Notes: generated by a model from the letters alone, not told the origin. A stretch of 11,078 nucleotides of DNA from DASRHY01 sp046765875 (GCA_046765875.1 JBKPSJ010000295.1:1-11078), one strand, 5' to 3'; counted from the stretch's first letter, positions 1 to 6,675 are shown. A program made the numbers and translations.

Positions 1-119
1 TGCACCGCCTCGACAGACGCCCACCCGCCGAAGCCGAGGCCGACTACTATGCACAAACCCGTGACGACCAGCCGGTCGTTCACACATAACCGAGGGTGTA
101 CCAAACCCGGGACGCTTCA
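1..119 (+). mobile_element. Right end of an IS3-family insertion sequence
   Basis: The transposase tail ends at 89. About 95-119 reads ggtgtaccaaacccgggac followed by gcttca, which resembles the right terminal inverted repeat of IS3-group elements, where a gtgtacc...cccggg core ends in ...TTCA. I therefore place the IS boundary near 119. The left end and any target duplication lie outside the window, so the boundary is inferred from motif resemblance. The host promoter begins only about 50 bp further on. Confidence 0.6.
3..89 (+). CDS. IS3-type transposase, C-terminal end (partial)
   Basis: Reading from base 3, the frame gives ...LDRRPPAEAEADYYAQTR... and ends at TAA 87-89. The PPAEAEADYYAQ tail is what I recognise as the extreme C-terminus of the orfB (DDE integrase) product of IS3-group insertion sequences, where a PAE..YY stretch closes the protein. 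Everything upstream, including the catalytic DDE residues, lies outside the window. A terminal-repeat-like sequence follows 30 bp later and supports an IS origin. I cannot tell whether the whole element is intact. Confidence 0.75.
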   Translation, partial: HRLDRRPPAEAEADYYAQTRDDQPVVHT

Positions 120-172
120 CATCGCCGGCTCGGCGTACCGGGCCGTTGCCACACGTCATGTTCGCCAGCCCG

Positions 173-200
173 TTGACACGTGATCATTTTGTTATACAGT
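173..200 (+). promoter_or_regulatory. Sigma-70/SigA-like promoter for the riboswitch transcript
   Basis: TTGACA at 173-178 is a perfect -35 hexamer. It is followed by a 16-bp spacer and TACAGT at 195-200, which fits the actinobacterial TAnnnT -10 pattern. The local AT-richness (gatcattttgttata) stands out from the GC-rich surroundings. Transcription would start near 207, about 35 bp before the riboswitch aptamer, which is the expected arrangement. Confidence 0.6.
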
Positions 201-240
201 CGACCGCAGTTCGACGGCAGTTGAGCTGCATGTGTGTCTA

Positions 241-413
241 CGCCGAATCCTGCCGGCACACATGCTCCCCTCGAAACTCAGTGGCAGGAGCGGGGGACCC
301 AAGTAGTTGGCTGCTCGATCGGCAGATCGGCACCTTGGGGTGAAGTCACCGAAAGGCGACCGGGTGATCTCCTCATCCGAACCCGACAGCTAACTCCGCA
401 GGCGTCGGGAGAA
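241..413 (+). ncRNA. ydaO/yuaA-type c-di-AMP riboswitch
   Basis: The conserved blocks of the ydaO aptamer appear in order: cgccgaatcctgcc at the 5' side; ggcaggagcgggggaccca (283-301), whose GGCAGG can pair with the preceding CCTGCC; ttggggtgaagtc (335-347); aaggcgacc (353-361); and the very conserved 3' block ccgaacccgacagctaac (377-394) followed by gcaggcgtcgggaga. This class binds cyclic di-AMP and in actinobacteria usually precedes secreted cell-wall-remodelling proteins such as resuscitation factors, NlpC/P60 and peptidoglycan-binding proteins. Ligand binding normally lowers expression. The gene behind it here is a broken peptidoglycan-binding protein, which agrees with this. The outer ends are approximate. 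Confidence 0.9.
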
Positions 414-446
414 CCGCATGCCCGGCAACACGCGACGGACTGCGCT

Positions 447-870
447 GTGTCGCGCGTCCGTGTCAGACGCTCGAAGTACGGCTACCGCCGCGACGTCGCG
501 TCAAAGATCCAGACGAGGCACCGCAAGCCCACGACACCAGCCGCTCCTCGCGCAGCCGCTGCGATGACGCTGCCGGTCGGCCTCGCAGGCACTAGCGGAG
601 TCCTCGCCGCTCAGCCTGTCTTTGCACTGACCCCGCAGAGCTGCAGCCTGCCGATCGCCCAGGAATCGCTGCTGCGCTACGGCGATTCCGGCAGCGCCGT
701 GAGGCACGTGCAGTACCGAACAGCACGTTCCGTTACCCCAGCCAGACCCGACCGGCAACGGGACGATCTGGAGCAGCAACGCGGCCTTTGGCCGCGTCGG
801 ATCTTTTCCAAGCAGGTGGCCCTCCCCTCGGGGTCATCGCAACGACGACTTTCGGGCACACGGGACGGGG
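447..870 (+). pseudogene. Secreted peptidoglycan-binding protein, frameshifted remnant
   Basis: From GTG 447 the frame encodes a basic start (VRRSKYGYRRDV...RHRKP), an Ala/Gly-rich export-like segment (AAAAMTLPVGLAG...LAAQPVFA), then LLRYGDSGSAVRHVQ ending at 713. That last stretch is the first half of a PG_binding_1 repeat. The motif then breaks off. Similarity appears to resume in the +2 frame at 761-862 (GAATRPLAASDLFQAGG then GVIATTTF), matching the second half of the same repeat (...aTr.AV..FQ..GL..dGvig..Tf). One frameshift between about 713 and 760 explains both halves. No catalytic domain follows. Its position about 35 bp behind a c-di-AMP riboswitch fits a cell-wall hydrolase or autolysin. 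The first-frame similarity is clear and the second-frame match weaker. GTG 447 is a guess because no strong ribosome binding site precedes it. Confidence 0.6.
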
Positions 871-927
871 CCAGTCGTCACCTGTTGTAGTCATCGCCAT
901 ACTCGCTTACGGAAGGTTGTCCCGCCC

Positions 928-2697
928 ATGCTGTCTACCCGTCGCCGGCTGGCGGGAGTGGTTGCTCTGCTCCTGCTGGGTGTGCTCTCCGCGGTCGTGC
1001 TCTCCGCGGCCGTGCCGACGGCCGTCCAGGCCAACCCGACCAACAGGTGGTACCTCTCTGCTGCGAAGCTCTGCGCCCAGGACCATACGTCAACAGCGGA
1101 CATTCCGGTCCACGCAGCAACCCAGCAGTGGAATCGCAACGCAGCCGTCACAGTGGTGCACCAGTCCGACACCCCGTACAACGACTGCTACCGGTCGGGT
1201 TACACGAAATACTCGACGGTCGACGTGTGGATGTCCAACACCTTTGACGGGCGCTGCTTCAACTTCCGCATCCGCGACACCTACTCGGGCGGGCGTTACG
1301 TCCTGACCCGGGCGATCATCTACCTGAACCGCCACAACCCGTCGTGCTGGTCGACACCCGTCCGAAAGGCCCACTACATCAGCCATGCTCTGGGTTACGT
1401 GATCGGGCTGGCCACGATCAGCAACGGCGGCAACGGCACTGTCATGACGGCAAGCTCGCGGGACGTCGTGGCGTGGCCGACTGACTACGACATCGCCGGC
1501 GTCGAGAGCAAGTACTCGTACATCCGGAAGTCGACGGTTACCCCGGCACCCACCGTTGCAACAACGACGCCGTCGCCGACAGGCACACCGGCACAGACGC
1601 CCAGCCCTACGCCCACCACGACGCCATCCCAGACGACAACCAGCCCGACGCCGACGCAGGCGCCCTCGGTGAGTCCTCCCCCCTCGCCTACCACGGGCGG
1701 AGCGCTAGCCATCAAAGTGGTGGGCAACCATCTCGTGAACCAGAACGGCGCTGTCGTCCAGCTCCGCGGAGCGAACCGCTCCGGCACGCAGTACGCGTGT
1801 GCGGAGGGCTGGGGGTTCTTCGACGGCCCGTCCGACGACGCCTCGATTCAGAGCATGAAGAACTGGGGCATGAACGCGGTCCGTGTCAACGGCAATGAAG
1901 ACTGCTGGCTCGGCATCAACGGTGTGAACGCCGCCTACGGCGGGTTGAGCTACCGAGCGGCGATCGGCGACTTCGTGCGCCGTATCAACGCCAAGGGCAT
2001 GTACGTGATCTTCGATATGCATCACAGCGCCCCAGGTGCTCAGAAGGCTCTTGGCCAGCAGCCAATGCCCGACCGGGACCACGCTCCGGACTACTGGGCA
2101 AGCGTCGCCGACTACTTCAAGAACGATCCGGCCGTCCTGTTCGACCTGTACAACGAGCCGTACCCGGACAACAACCGCGACAGCACCGCCGCGTGGACCT
2201 GCGTCAAGAATGGTGGCACCTGCCCAGGCGTCTCATTCACGACGGCGGGCATGCAGGAACTCGTCGCTGCCGTCAGGAACACCGGGGCCACCAACCCCAT
2301 CCTCGTCTCCGGACCGCAGTACGCGGGCTTGGTTGACCGGTGGCAGGAGTTCAAACCCGCCGATCCCGCCGGCCAGCTCGTCGCATCTGTGCATGTTTAC
2401 GGCCAACCGCTCGGCTCCCCATATGACGACCCGGCTACCTGGAACGGCGACATGGCAACTCTCGCTACCCAAGTTCCGGTCGTAATGGGCGAAATCGGCG
2501 ACACCGACTGCACGCACCGGTTCACTGACCAGCTGATGACGTGGGCCGACGCTCACGGTGTGAGCTACACCGCCTGGGCGTGGGTGACCAGTTCCTGTGC
2601 CGCTGAGCCGGCGTTGATCTCGGACTACAACGGCACCCCCACGGCGTACGGAGTCGGCGTACGCGACCACCTGCTGAGTCTTCCCCATCCGCAGTGA
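928..2697 (+). CDS. Secreted GH5 cellulase with N-terminal degenerate matrixin-like domain
   Basis: The protein has 589 residues. ATG 928 follows GGAAGG (911-916). Residues 1-35 form a Sec signal peptide (MLSTRRR basic end, long hydrophobic core, AVQA cleavage site). Residues about 36-192 resemble a metzincin (M10/matrixin) fold: the HExxHxxGxxH zinc helix aligns with H149-YIS-H153-AL-G156, and the later VMTA (172-175) and PTDYDIAGVESKY segments match the Met-turn region. The catalytic Glu is Tyr150 and the third His is Ile159, so this domain should lack protease activity. Residues about 197-258 are a Pro/Thr linker. Residues 259-589 are a glycoside hydrolase family 5 domain with H365-H366 in DMHHS, acid/base E410 in YNEP and nucleophile E522 in VMGEIGD. 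It should cleave beta-1,4 glucan or a related glycan outside the cell. The N-terminal domain may bind substrate or cell wall. The preceding riboswitch transcript could read into this gene. Confidence 0.9.
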   Translation: MLSTRRRLAGVVALLLLGVLSAVVLSAAVPTAVQANPTNRWYLSAAKLCAQDHTSTADIPVHAATQQWNRNAAVTVVHQSDTPYNDCYRSGYTKYSTVDVWMSNTFDGRCFNFRIRDTYSGGRYVLTRAIIYLNRHNPSCWSTPVRKAHYISHALGYVIGLATISNGGNGTVMTASSRDVVAWPTDYDIAGVESKYSYIRKSTVTPAPTVATTTPSPTGTPAQTPSPTPTTTPSQTTTSPTPTQAPSVSPPPSPTTGGALAIKVVGNHLVNQNGAVVQLRGANRSGTQYACAEGWGFFDGPSDDASIQSMKNWGMNAVRVNGNEDCWLGINGVNAAYGGLSYRAAIGDFVRRINAKGMYVIFDMHHSAPGAQKALGQQPMPDRDHAPDYWASVADYFKNDPAVLFDLYNEPYPDNNRDSTAAWTCVKNGGTCPGVSFTTAGMQELVAAVRNTGATNPILVSGPQYAGLVDRWQEFKPADPAGQLVASVHVYGQPLGSPYDDPATWNGDMATLATQVPVVMGEIGDTDCTHRFTDQLMTWADAHGVSYTAWAWVTSSCAAEPALISDYNGTPTAYGVGVRDHLLSLPHPQ

Positions 2698-2902
2698 ACG
2701 AGCGGGGTCGCTGGGCGACGTCCCGGATCGCCGAGCCATGCGTGTCGAGGCGGAAACGAGGTGGGCACGGCACATCGAGGCACAAGGTCCGCGATCGGGA
2801 CCGAAGGACAGCGGACGCTGAGCGACTGATGCCCGGGGTGCCGGGCTGACGCCGGCGAGCGAGGCGAACGCGGCCTTGGGTACTCGCTGGGCCTTCGGCC
2901 TG
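2698..2902. other. Gap between convergent genes, no gene seen
   Basis: This stretch separates the convergent cellulase and oxidoreductase genes. It holds one strong hairpin (listed separately). On the minus strand, 2877-2824 reads KAAFASLAGVSPAP, which faintly recalls the AFA.LcGvaPiPaSSG block of IS110-type transposases. The match does not continue, so I do not call a remnant. Confidence 0.4.
2831..2846. terminator. GC hairpin between convergent genes
   Basis: GCCCGG-ggtg-CCGGGC forms a perfect 6-bp all-GC stem with a 4-base loop, 134 bp after the cellulase stop and 57 bp from the oxidoreductase stop. There is no T-run, as is common for actinobacterial terminators. It could serve both converging transcripts. 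Confidence 0.4.
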
Positions 2903-3925
2903 TCACAGGTCGCTGATTGCCTCGATGGTGTCGGCGATGTGCTCGCCGGGTACGCCGAAGGGGGCGAGAAGTGATACGGCGTCGGCGTGTTCGAACCAGG
3001 ATCGGCACAGCTGGGGGACTTCGTCATGGGTGCCGTAGAGCAGCACGTCTTGGGCCAGCCGCTCGGCTGCTGCCGGCAGGCGCGGGTGGCGCGGGTCGGG
3101 GTTGGCGTCGAGGAGGGCGTCCAGCTCGTTGTGGTAGCCGTGCTGGCGCAGCACCCGAGGGTAGATGGGGCCCATCCTGGTTGCGTAACTGAGCAGCCAG
3201 CGGGCAGCGATGCGGGCAGCGCCGTCCCGATCCGGGGCGATGGCGAGCGGGACGGAGGCGGTCACTGTGGTGGCGTCGGTGCGGCCGGCGGCAGATCCGG
3301 CGGAGGCCATGAGTTCGCGTCCGGCGTCGATCGCGGCGGGTGGGAGGAGGAACGGTAGCCACTGGTCGGCGAGTTCTCCGGCGAGTCGGATACTCGGCGG
3401 GGTGATCGCGGCCAGCGCGATCGGCACGGGCATGGGCGGGGGGCTGCCCAGCCGAAGTGGTCGGACACCGTCGGGCGCGTCCGGAAGTCGCCCGCCTCCG
3501 AGCAGCGTGCGGGTCGCGGTAAGGGTGTCTCGCAGTTTGCGCAGCGGCGCGTGCCACGTCTGCCCATGGAAACCCGCGGTGATGGGCGCGGTGCTGGCGC
3601 CCAGGCCGAGGACGAACCGGCCGCCGGAGGCCCGCTGGAGTTCGGCAGCGGTGAGTGCGAGTGTGGCCGGTGTGCGGCCCCATACCGACAGCACGCCACT
3701 CACCAGCCCGATCCTCTCGGTGCGTTCGGCGAGCCGGGCCAGCACGATGGGCGCGGCCAAGGTCATCGCCTCGGCGACGCCGACCGCATGTAGCCCGCGT
3801 GCCTCGGCCAGCACCGCAGCCCGCTCAATCACCTCGACCCGGTCCTCGAACGGAGTGAACGCGATCCCCACCGGAGCCGTCATCTGCTTCCCCGTCGTGA
3901 TAGCCGCCTCGGTCATGGTGGTCAT
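2903..3925 (-). CDS. Luciferase-like (LLM class) F420-dependent oxidoreductase
   Basis: The protein has 340 residues from the ATG at 3925, chosen because GGAGGG lies just upstream (complement of 3931-3938). An upstream in-frame start would add 17 residues without such a site. The bacterial-luciferase TIM-barrel fold is recognisable: GGRFVLGLGAS at residues 101-111, the following GFHGQTWHAPLRKLRDTLTATR stretch that carries the family's typical R/L pattern, and AGELADQWLPFLLPP at 182-196, matching the AGE.ADg... signature of F420-using family members. The family uses reduced F420 or FMNH2 to reduce or oxygenate small organic substrates in the cytoplasm. The substrate cannot be read from sequence. 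It is divergent from the hydrolase-LuxR fusion gene, with 190 bp between the starts, and may be its target. Confidence 0.85.
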   Translation of the reverse strand: MTTMTEAAITTGKQMTAPVGIAFTPFEDRVEVIERAAVLAEARGLHAVGVAEAMTLAAPIVLARLAERTERIGLVSGVLSVWGRTPATLALTAAELQRASGGRFVLGLGASTAPITAGFHGQTWHAPLRKLRDTLTATRTLLGGGRLPDAPDGVRPLRLGSPPPMPVPIALAAITPPSIRLAGELADQWLPFLLPPAAIDAGRELMASAGSAAGRTDATTVTASVPLAIAPDRDGAARIAARWLLSYATRMGPIYPRVLRQHGYHNELDALLDANPDPRHPRLPAAAERLAQDVLLYGTHDEVPQLCRSWFEHADAVSLLAPFGVPGEHIADTIEAISDL

Positions 3926-4115
3926 ACTCGTCCCTCCGCAAATGGCCGACGCACGCGTGTGAGCTCGGCATAGCACCAGCGTGGTGGACTCACCCGTGGT
4001 GTGTCAGGCGTGGAACTACCCCAATCTCGGGCTTGCGCAGCGACCCGGGGGTTGGCGCTGACGGTCGTCTGGCAGGAGGCTATCCGCGGGACACCTGCCG
4101 AAGGGAGGGAGCAGG
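3926..4115. promoter_or_regulatory. Divergent control region with CGTGGTG direct repeats
   Basis: This 190-bp region must hold the promoters of both divergent genes. CGTGGTG occurs at 3980-3986 and 3995-4001, and a partial copy CGTGGA at 4009-4014, giving start-to-start offsets of 15 and 14 bp. Such spacing could suit a LuxR-type dimer or an activator bound on one DNA face. The repeats are short, so chance is possible. No convincing -35/-10 pair is visible. AAGGGAGGG at 4101-4109 is the ribosome binding site of the rightward gene. Confidence 0.35.
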
Positions 4116-5135
4116 TTGGAGCAACGGCTGGGCTCGGCCCGCCTGAGAGATGGAACAAACGTGGCGTATGCGAGGGCCGGCAACGGGCCGCCGCTGCTGT
4201 TCATCGGAGGATGGCTCAGCCACCTTGAGCTCAGCTGGGCTCTGCCCGCTGAGCGCCACCTGTTCGAGTGTCTCGCGCGGGGACGGACCGTGCTGCGATA
4301 CGACCGGCCCGGGTGCGGACTATCCGACCGGCCCGGGCGTGTGGGCGCGTCCCTGGACTCGGAGCTGGACACCGTCGCCGCAGTCGTCGCCGCGGCCGGC
4401 GTGGAACGGTACGAGATGATGGGCAGCTCGCTCGGCGCGCCGGTGGCGATCGAGTGGGCGGCACGGCACCCCGACTCCGTCGCCCGCCTGGTGCTGTACG
4501 GCGGGTGGGCCCGCGGCGCGGACATCGCTCCGGCCGCGGTGCGCGAGCACGTTCTCGGGCTGGTGCGCAGCCACTGGGGACTGGGCGCCGACGTGCTGAC
4601 CGACATCTTCGCACCCGACGCCTCGGCCGGCACCCGGTCCGCACTCGCCGGCTACCAGCGGCACGCGTCCTCGGCCGAGACCGCTGCGGACCTGTTGGCA
4701 CTCTGCTACCACATCGACGTCACCGGCAGCCTGTCCAACGTGTACGCACCCACGCTCGTGCTGCACCGAGAACACGACCGGGCCGCGCCGGCCGACCAGG
4801 CCCGGCGCGTCGCCGCCGGCATCCCGGCAGCGCAGCTGCGGATCCTCCCCGGCCGCTCGCACCTGCCCTATACCGGCGATGCAGACACCCTCATCGCGGT
4901 CATCCGAGACTTCCTCGGCCTGACCGCGCTCCGGCGTACGGCCGCGCCGCGCCTAACGACGCGCCAAGCGCAGGTCGCCGCCCTCGTCACCCAGGGGCTG
5001 ACCAACAAAGAGATCGGCCAACGACTCGGCATCGACGAACGCTCCGCCGAAGGACACCTCGAACGCATCCGCATCCGTCTCGGGGTCCGCTCTCGCGCGC
5101 AGATCGCCGCCTGGTGGGTGGCCACGAATACCTGA
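4116..5135 (+). CDS. Alpha/beta hydrolase fused to LuxR-type DNA-binding domain
   Basis: The protein has 339 residues. The start is TTG 4116, preceded by AAGGGAGGG at a good distance. Residues about 5-270 are an alpha/beta-hydrolase fold: oxyanion region LLFIGGW near residue 30, LRYDRPGCGLSD, nucleophile elbow G103-S-S105-L-G107, catalytic acid D221 in LHREHDRAAP and catalytic H249 in GRSHLPY. The full Ser-Asp-His triad is therefore present. Residues 280-335 are a LuxR/GerE helix-turn-helix (LTTRQAQVAALVTQGLTNKEIGQRLGI...). It most likely works as a transcription factor that binds, and perhaps hydrolyses, a small ester or lactone ligand. This two-domain architecture occurs in actinobacteria. 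It is divergent from the LLM oxidoreductase, which suggests local control of that gene. The ligand is unknown. Confidence 0.85.
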   Translation: MEQRLGSARLRDGTNVAYARAGNGPPLLFIGGWLSHLELSWALPAERHLFECLARGRTVLRYDRPGCGLSDRPGRVGASLDSELDTVAAVVAAAGVERYEMMGSSLGAPVAIEWAARHPDSVARLVLYGGWARGADIAPAAVREHVLGLVRSHWGLGADVLTDIFAPDASAGTRSALAGYQRHASSAETAADLLALCYHIDVTGSLSNVYAPTLVLHREHDRAAPADQARRVAAGIPAAQLRILPGRSHLPYTGDADTLIAVIRDFLGLTALRRTAAPRLTTRQAQVAALVTQGLTNKEIGQRLGIDERSAEGHLERIRIRLGVRSRAQIAAWWVATNT

Positions 5136-5136
5136 C

Positions 5137-5160
5137 CGCAGGCATTCCAACGAGCCTGCG
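5137..5160. terminator. Hairpin just after the hydrolase-LuxR stop codon
   Basis: CGCAGGC (5137-5143) pairs perfectly with GCCTGCG (5154-5160) across a 10-base loop, beginning two bases after the stop codon. There is no T-run. The position suits a transcript end for the upstream gene. Confidence 0.45.
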
Positions 5161-5483
5161 CGCACTGCGATGGGACCCCACGTCGACCTGCCGCCATGAC
5201 TGGCGCCGGGTCCAGTTGGACACATGTTCAGAGCCCTCTGGGATTCTAGAGAGCACGCCGGAAACGCGACCATCCCTATTTAGACGTTACGCCCTTATAA
5301 GCGTATGCACCCGTTTCATATGGATCTCGGCCGTTTACGAGCGGTGAACAAAGCGGCGTCATCGTTAAAGAGCGGCACCGCGGCCAGAGCGGCAGTTAGT
5401 TACCGGCTTCGGCGAATGCCGGTTATGTCCGATGGCATCGCACAATCGGCCGGGGAACTAGGCTTGGCATGGCTTCGACCTCA
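5161..5483. other. Gene-poor stretch with an AT-rich patch and inverted repeat
   Basis: I see no gene here. Open frames crossing it lack the third-position GC bias of the neighbours. Around 5270-5330 the DNA is clearly more AT-rich than its surroundings. TACGC (5288-5292) and GCGTA (5301-5305) flank an 8-base centre that includes TATAA, a possible operator or promoter core with no obvious downstream gene on the plus strand. A second inverted repeat, ACCGGC/GCCGGT (5402-5423), may end the minus-strand gene. Confidence 0.4.
5402..5423 (-). terminator. Possible terminator of the small secreted protein gene
   Basis: ACCGGC (5402-5407) and GCCGGT (5418-5423) form a 6-bp stem with a 10-base loop, about 60 bp beyond the stop codon of the minus-strand gene ending at 5484. 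It is a modest hairpin with no clear T-run. Confidence 0.25.
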
Positions 5484-6128
5484 TCAGGACTTGAGCGCGG
5501 TGCAGATGGTCGCGGCGACCTCGGGCGTGAACTGGCCGGACACCCCGTGGTGGGTGCCGTCCGCGTACGTAACGCCCGCGTCGTGCAGGATCACGCCGAA
5601 ACCTTCAGCGCTGATCTTGAAGTCGTTGCCGCTGCTGCGGTACTCGACGAGGGTGGAGTTGTCGCCGGGTGTCGTCCAGACCGTCCAGATGCTCGAGTTT
5701 CCGCTGATCTTGACCGTTGGTCCGGCGCCTGTCGGCGAGAGGCTCCAGGTGCCGTCGAGACTCGCCGCCACGTGCCGTTTCACGGCCAGGCGATCTACGT
5801 ACCAACGCGTCCCGTCTCCGCGGTAGTAACTCGTCTCGTAGATCGTTCCGCACGGCAGGTCGAAATCTGTGATCGGCTCGTTGACGGCAATCTCCTCGAG
5901 GAACGTGTCGCAGATGATCTGCCGACCGTCGTCCCTGCACGTGCCGTTCGGCGGTACCGGCTGAAGCGTGTCGGGGTCGATGAGCGGTCCGGCTGCAGCC
6001 GGCCCGGCAACGCCGATAAACCCGGTCACGGCGAGGATGCCCGTTCCCACGAGCGTGCGGAGCCGCACTCGTCGGCCTACAGCGCCGTCAGGCCAGGCCG
6101 CGTTGCCGAACGTACTCAGTTTGCGCAT
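5484..6128 (-). CDS. Small secreted protein of unknown function
   Basis: The protein has 214 residues. ATG 6128 sits behind AAGGGAGGAA, a strong ribosome binding site. Residues 1-46 form an export signal with a long N-region containing RRVRLR (weakly twin-arginine-like), a hydrophobic core (TLVGTGILAVTGFIGVAG) and an AAA cleavage site before G47. The mature part has four cysteines (C64, C73, C93, C209), enough for two disulfides, and is rich in alternating polar and hydrophobic strands (GTWSLSPTGAGPTVKISG, YRSSGNDFKISAEGFGVIL), suggesting a beta-sandwich. I recognise no named family, although the DxPCG...DGT...HHGVSGQF layout recalls uncharacterised secreted proteins of actinobacteria. A broken gene of similar general type lies directly upstream on the same strand. 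Confidence 0.75.
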   Translation of the reverse strand: MRKLSTFGNAAWPDGAVGRRVRLRTLVGTGILAVTGFIGVAGPAAAGPLIDPDTLQPVPPNGTCRDDGRQIICDTFLEEIAVNEPITDFDLPCGTIYETSYYRGDGTRWYVDRLAVKRHVAASLDGTWSLSPTGAGPTVKISGNSSIWTVWTTPGDNSTLVEYRSSGNDFKISAEGFGVILHDAGVTYADGTHHGVSGQFTPEVAATICTALKS

Positions 6129-6149
6129 GGGTTCCTCCCTTGGGGTTGG

Positions 6150-6522
6150 GTTGATGAACGAATCCGGAGATGTCCCGCTCCGCGCAGCCGTCGGCCCGGA
6201 ACTCGAGCGTGCCGTCGGTTACATACACCACACGTCCGGTACTGCGCCTATTGGCGCGTCGCTGCGTCGGTGTGGATGTTCTCGCCCGCTGTTGTTTCGG
6301 TGACCGAGGCGAGGTCGCCAGGTACGGCGAGCATCTTCGTGATCTTGTATGTCTGCGTGTACGGGACCGTCTTGCCGGTGAGTGGGTTGCTCCAGTACGC
6401 CTGGCGCCGACGCTCATGGATCACACGCTTGGTGGGTCACCGGCGACGGCGTCCGGTGTGGTCGCCGCGGTGCCGAACTCCATCGCGACGACAGCCGTGG
6501 CCAGTTTGCTGAAGCCGATCAC
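6150..6522 (-). pseudogene. Secreted protein gene broken by two frameshifts
   Basis: On the minus strand, GTG 6522 follows AAAGGGAGG (complement of 6529-6537) at ideal spacing and opens a short export-signal-like peptide (VIGFSKLATAVVAMEFGTAA...AVAGD) that stops at 6421. A second frame (6424-6248) continues with QAYWSNPLTGKTVPYTQTYK and TPGD-like VPGDLASVTETTAGENIHTD. A third frame resumes with STGRVVYVTDGTLEFRADG near 6240-6180. Read together these give one plausible secreted beta-rich protein of about 120 residues with frameshifts near 6422 and 6250. An in-frame ATG at 6561 would add 13 residues. Function unknown. The preserved ribosome binding site and signal peptide suggest recent decay, or sequencing errors. 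Confidence 0.5.
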
Positions 6523-6644
6523 CGTCGCCTCCCTTTCGCTCAGGCCGACGCTGTGTGTCATCGGCTATCACCCCCTGTGTGCGAATACGCCGAGCTTTTA
6601 TCTGATTACCGAATGGAGTCCACCCGCACACGTTTCGATACCGG

Positions 6645-6675
6645 TTGACATTTTCGGCCTTTGGGACAGTTAGGT
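6645..6675 (+). promoter_or_regulatory. Possible promoter of the GAF-like/LuxR regulator
   Basis: TTGACA at 6645-6650 is a consensus -35 in an AT-richer patch. The best -10 candidate is TTAGGT at 6670-6675, at a long 19-bp spacer, so the match is only partial. Transcription starting near 6682 would exclude the GTG at 6674 and favour the ATG at 6722 as the gene start. Confidence 0.3.

Noticed and set aside
1561..1690. Repetitive Pro/Thr-coding DNA in the cellulase gene
   Set aside because: It is an ordinary interdomain linker of secreted glycoside hydrolases, not a mobile or regulatory repeat.
2824..2877. IS110-transposase-like KAAFASLAGVSPAP on the minus strand
   Set aside because: Only about a dozen residues resemble the family and the conserved continuation is missing, so chance is more likely.
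2233..3027. Long minus-strand open frame across the cellulase end
   Set aside because: It is antisense to the GH5 catalytic domain, shows no recognisable motif, and its openness is explained by GC-rich codon bias on the other strand.
3210..3962. 250-codon plus-strand frame opposite the LLM oxidoreductase
   Set aside because: The minus frame carries clear family motifs and a ribosome binding site. The plus frame is low-complexity Ser/Ala/Arg with no family signature.
4268..5347. 359-codon Arg-rich plus frame inside the hydrolase-LuxR gene
   Set aside because: Extreme Arg content is typical of an off-frame reading of GC-rich DNA. The real frame has a full catalytic triad and HTH.
5305..5826. 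Plus-strand frame across the gap and the secreted-protein gene
   Set aside because: The part before 5484 lacks third-position GC bias and a ribosome binding site, and the rest is antisense to a supported gene.
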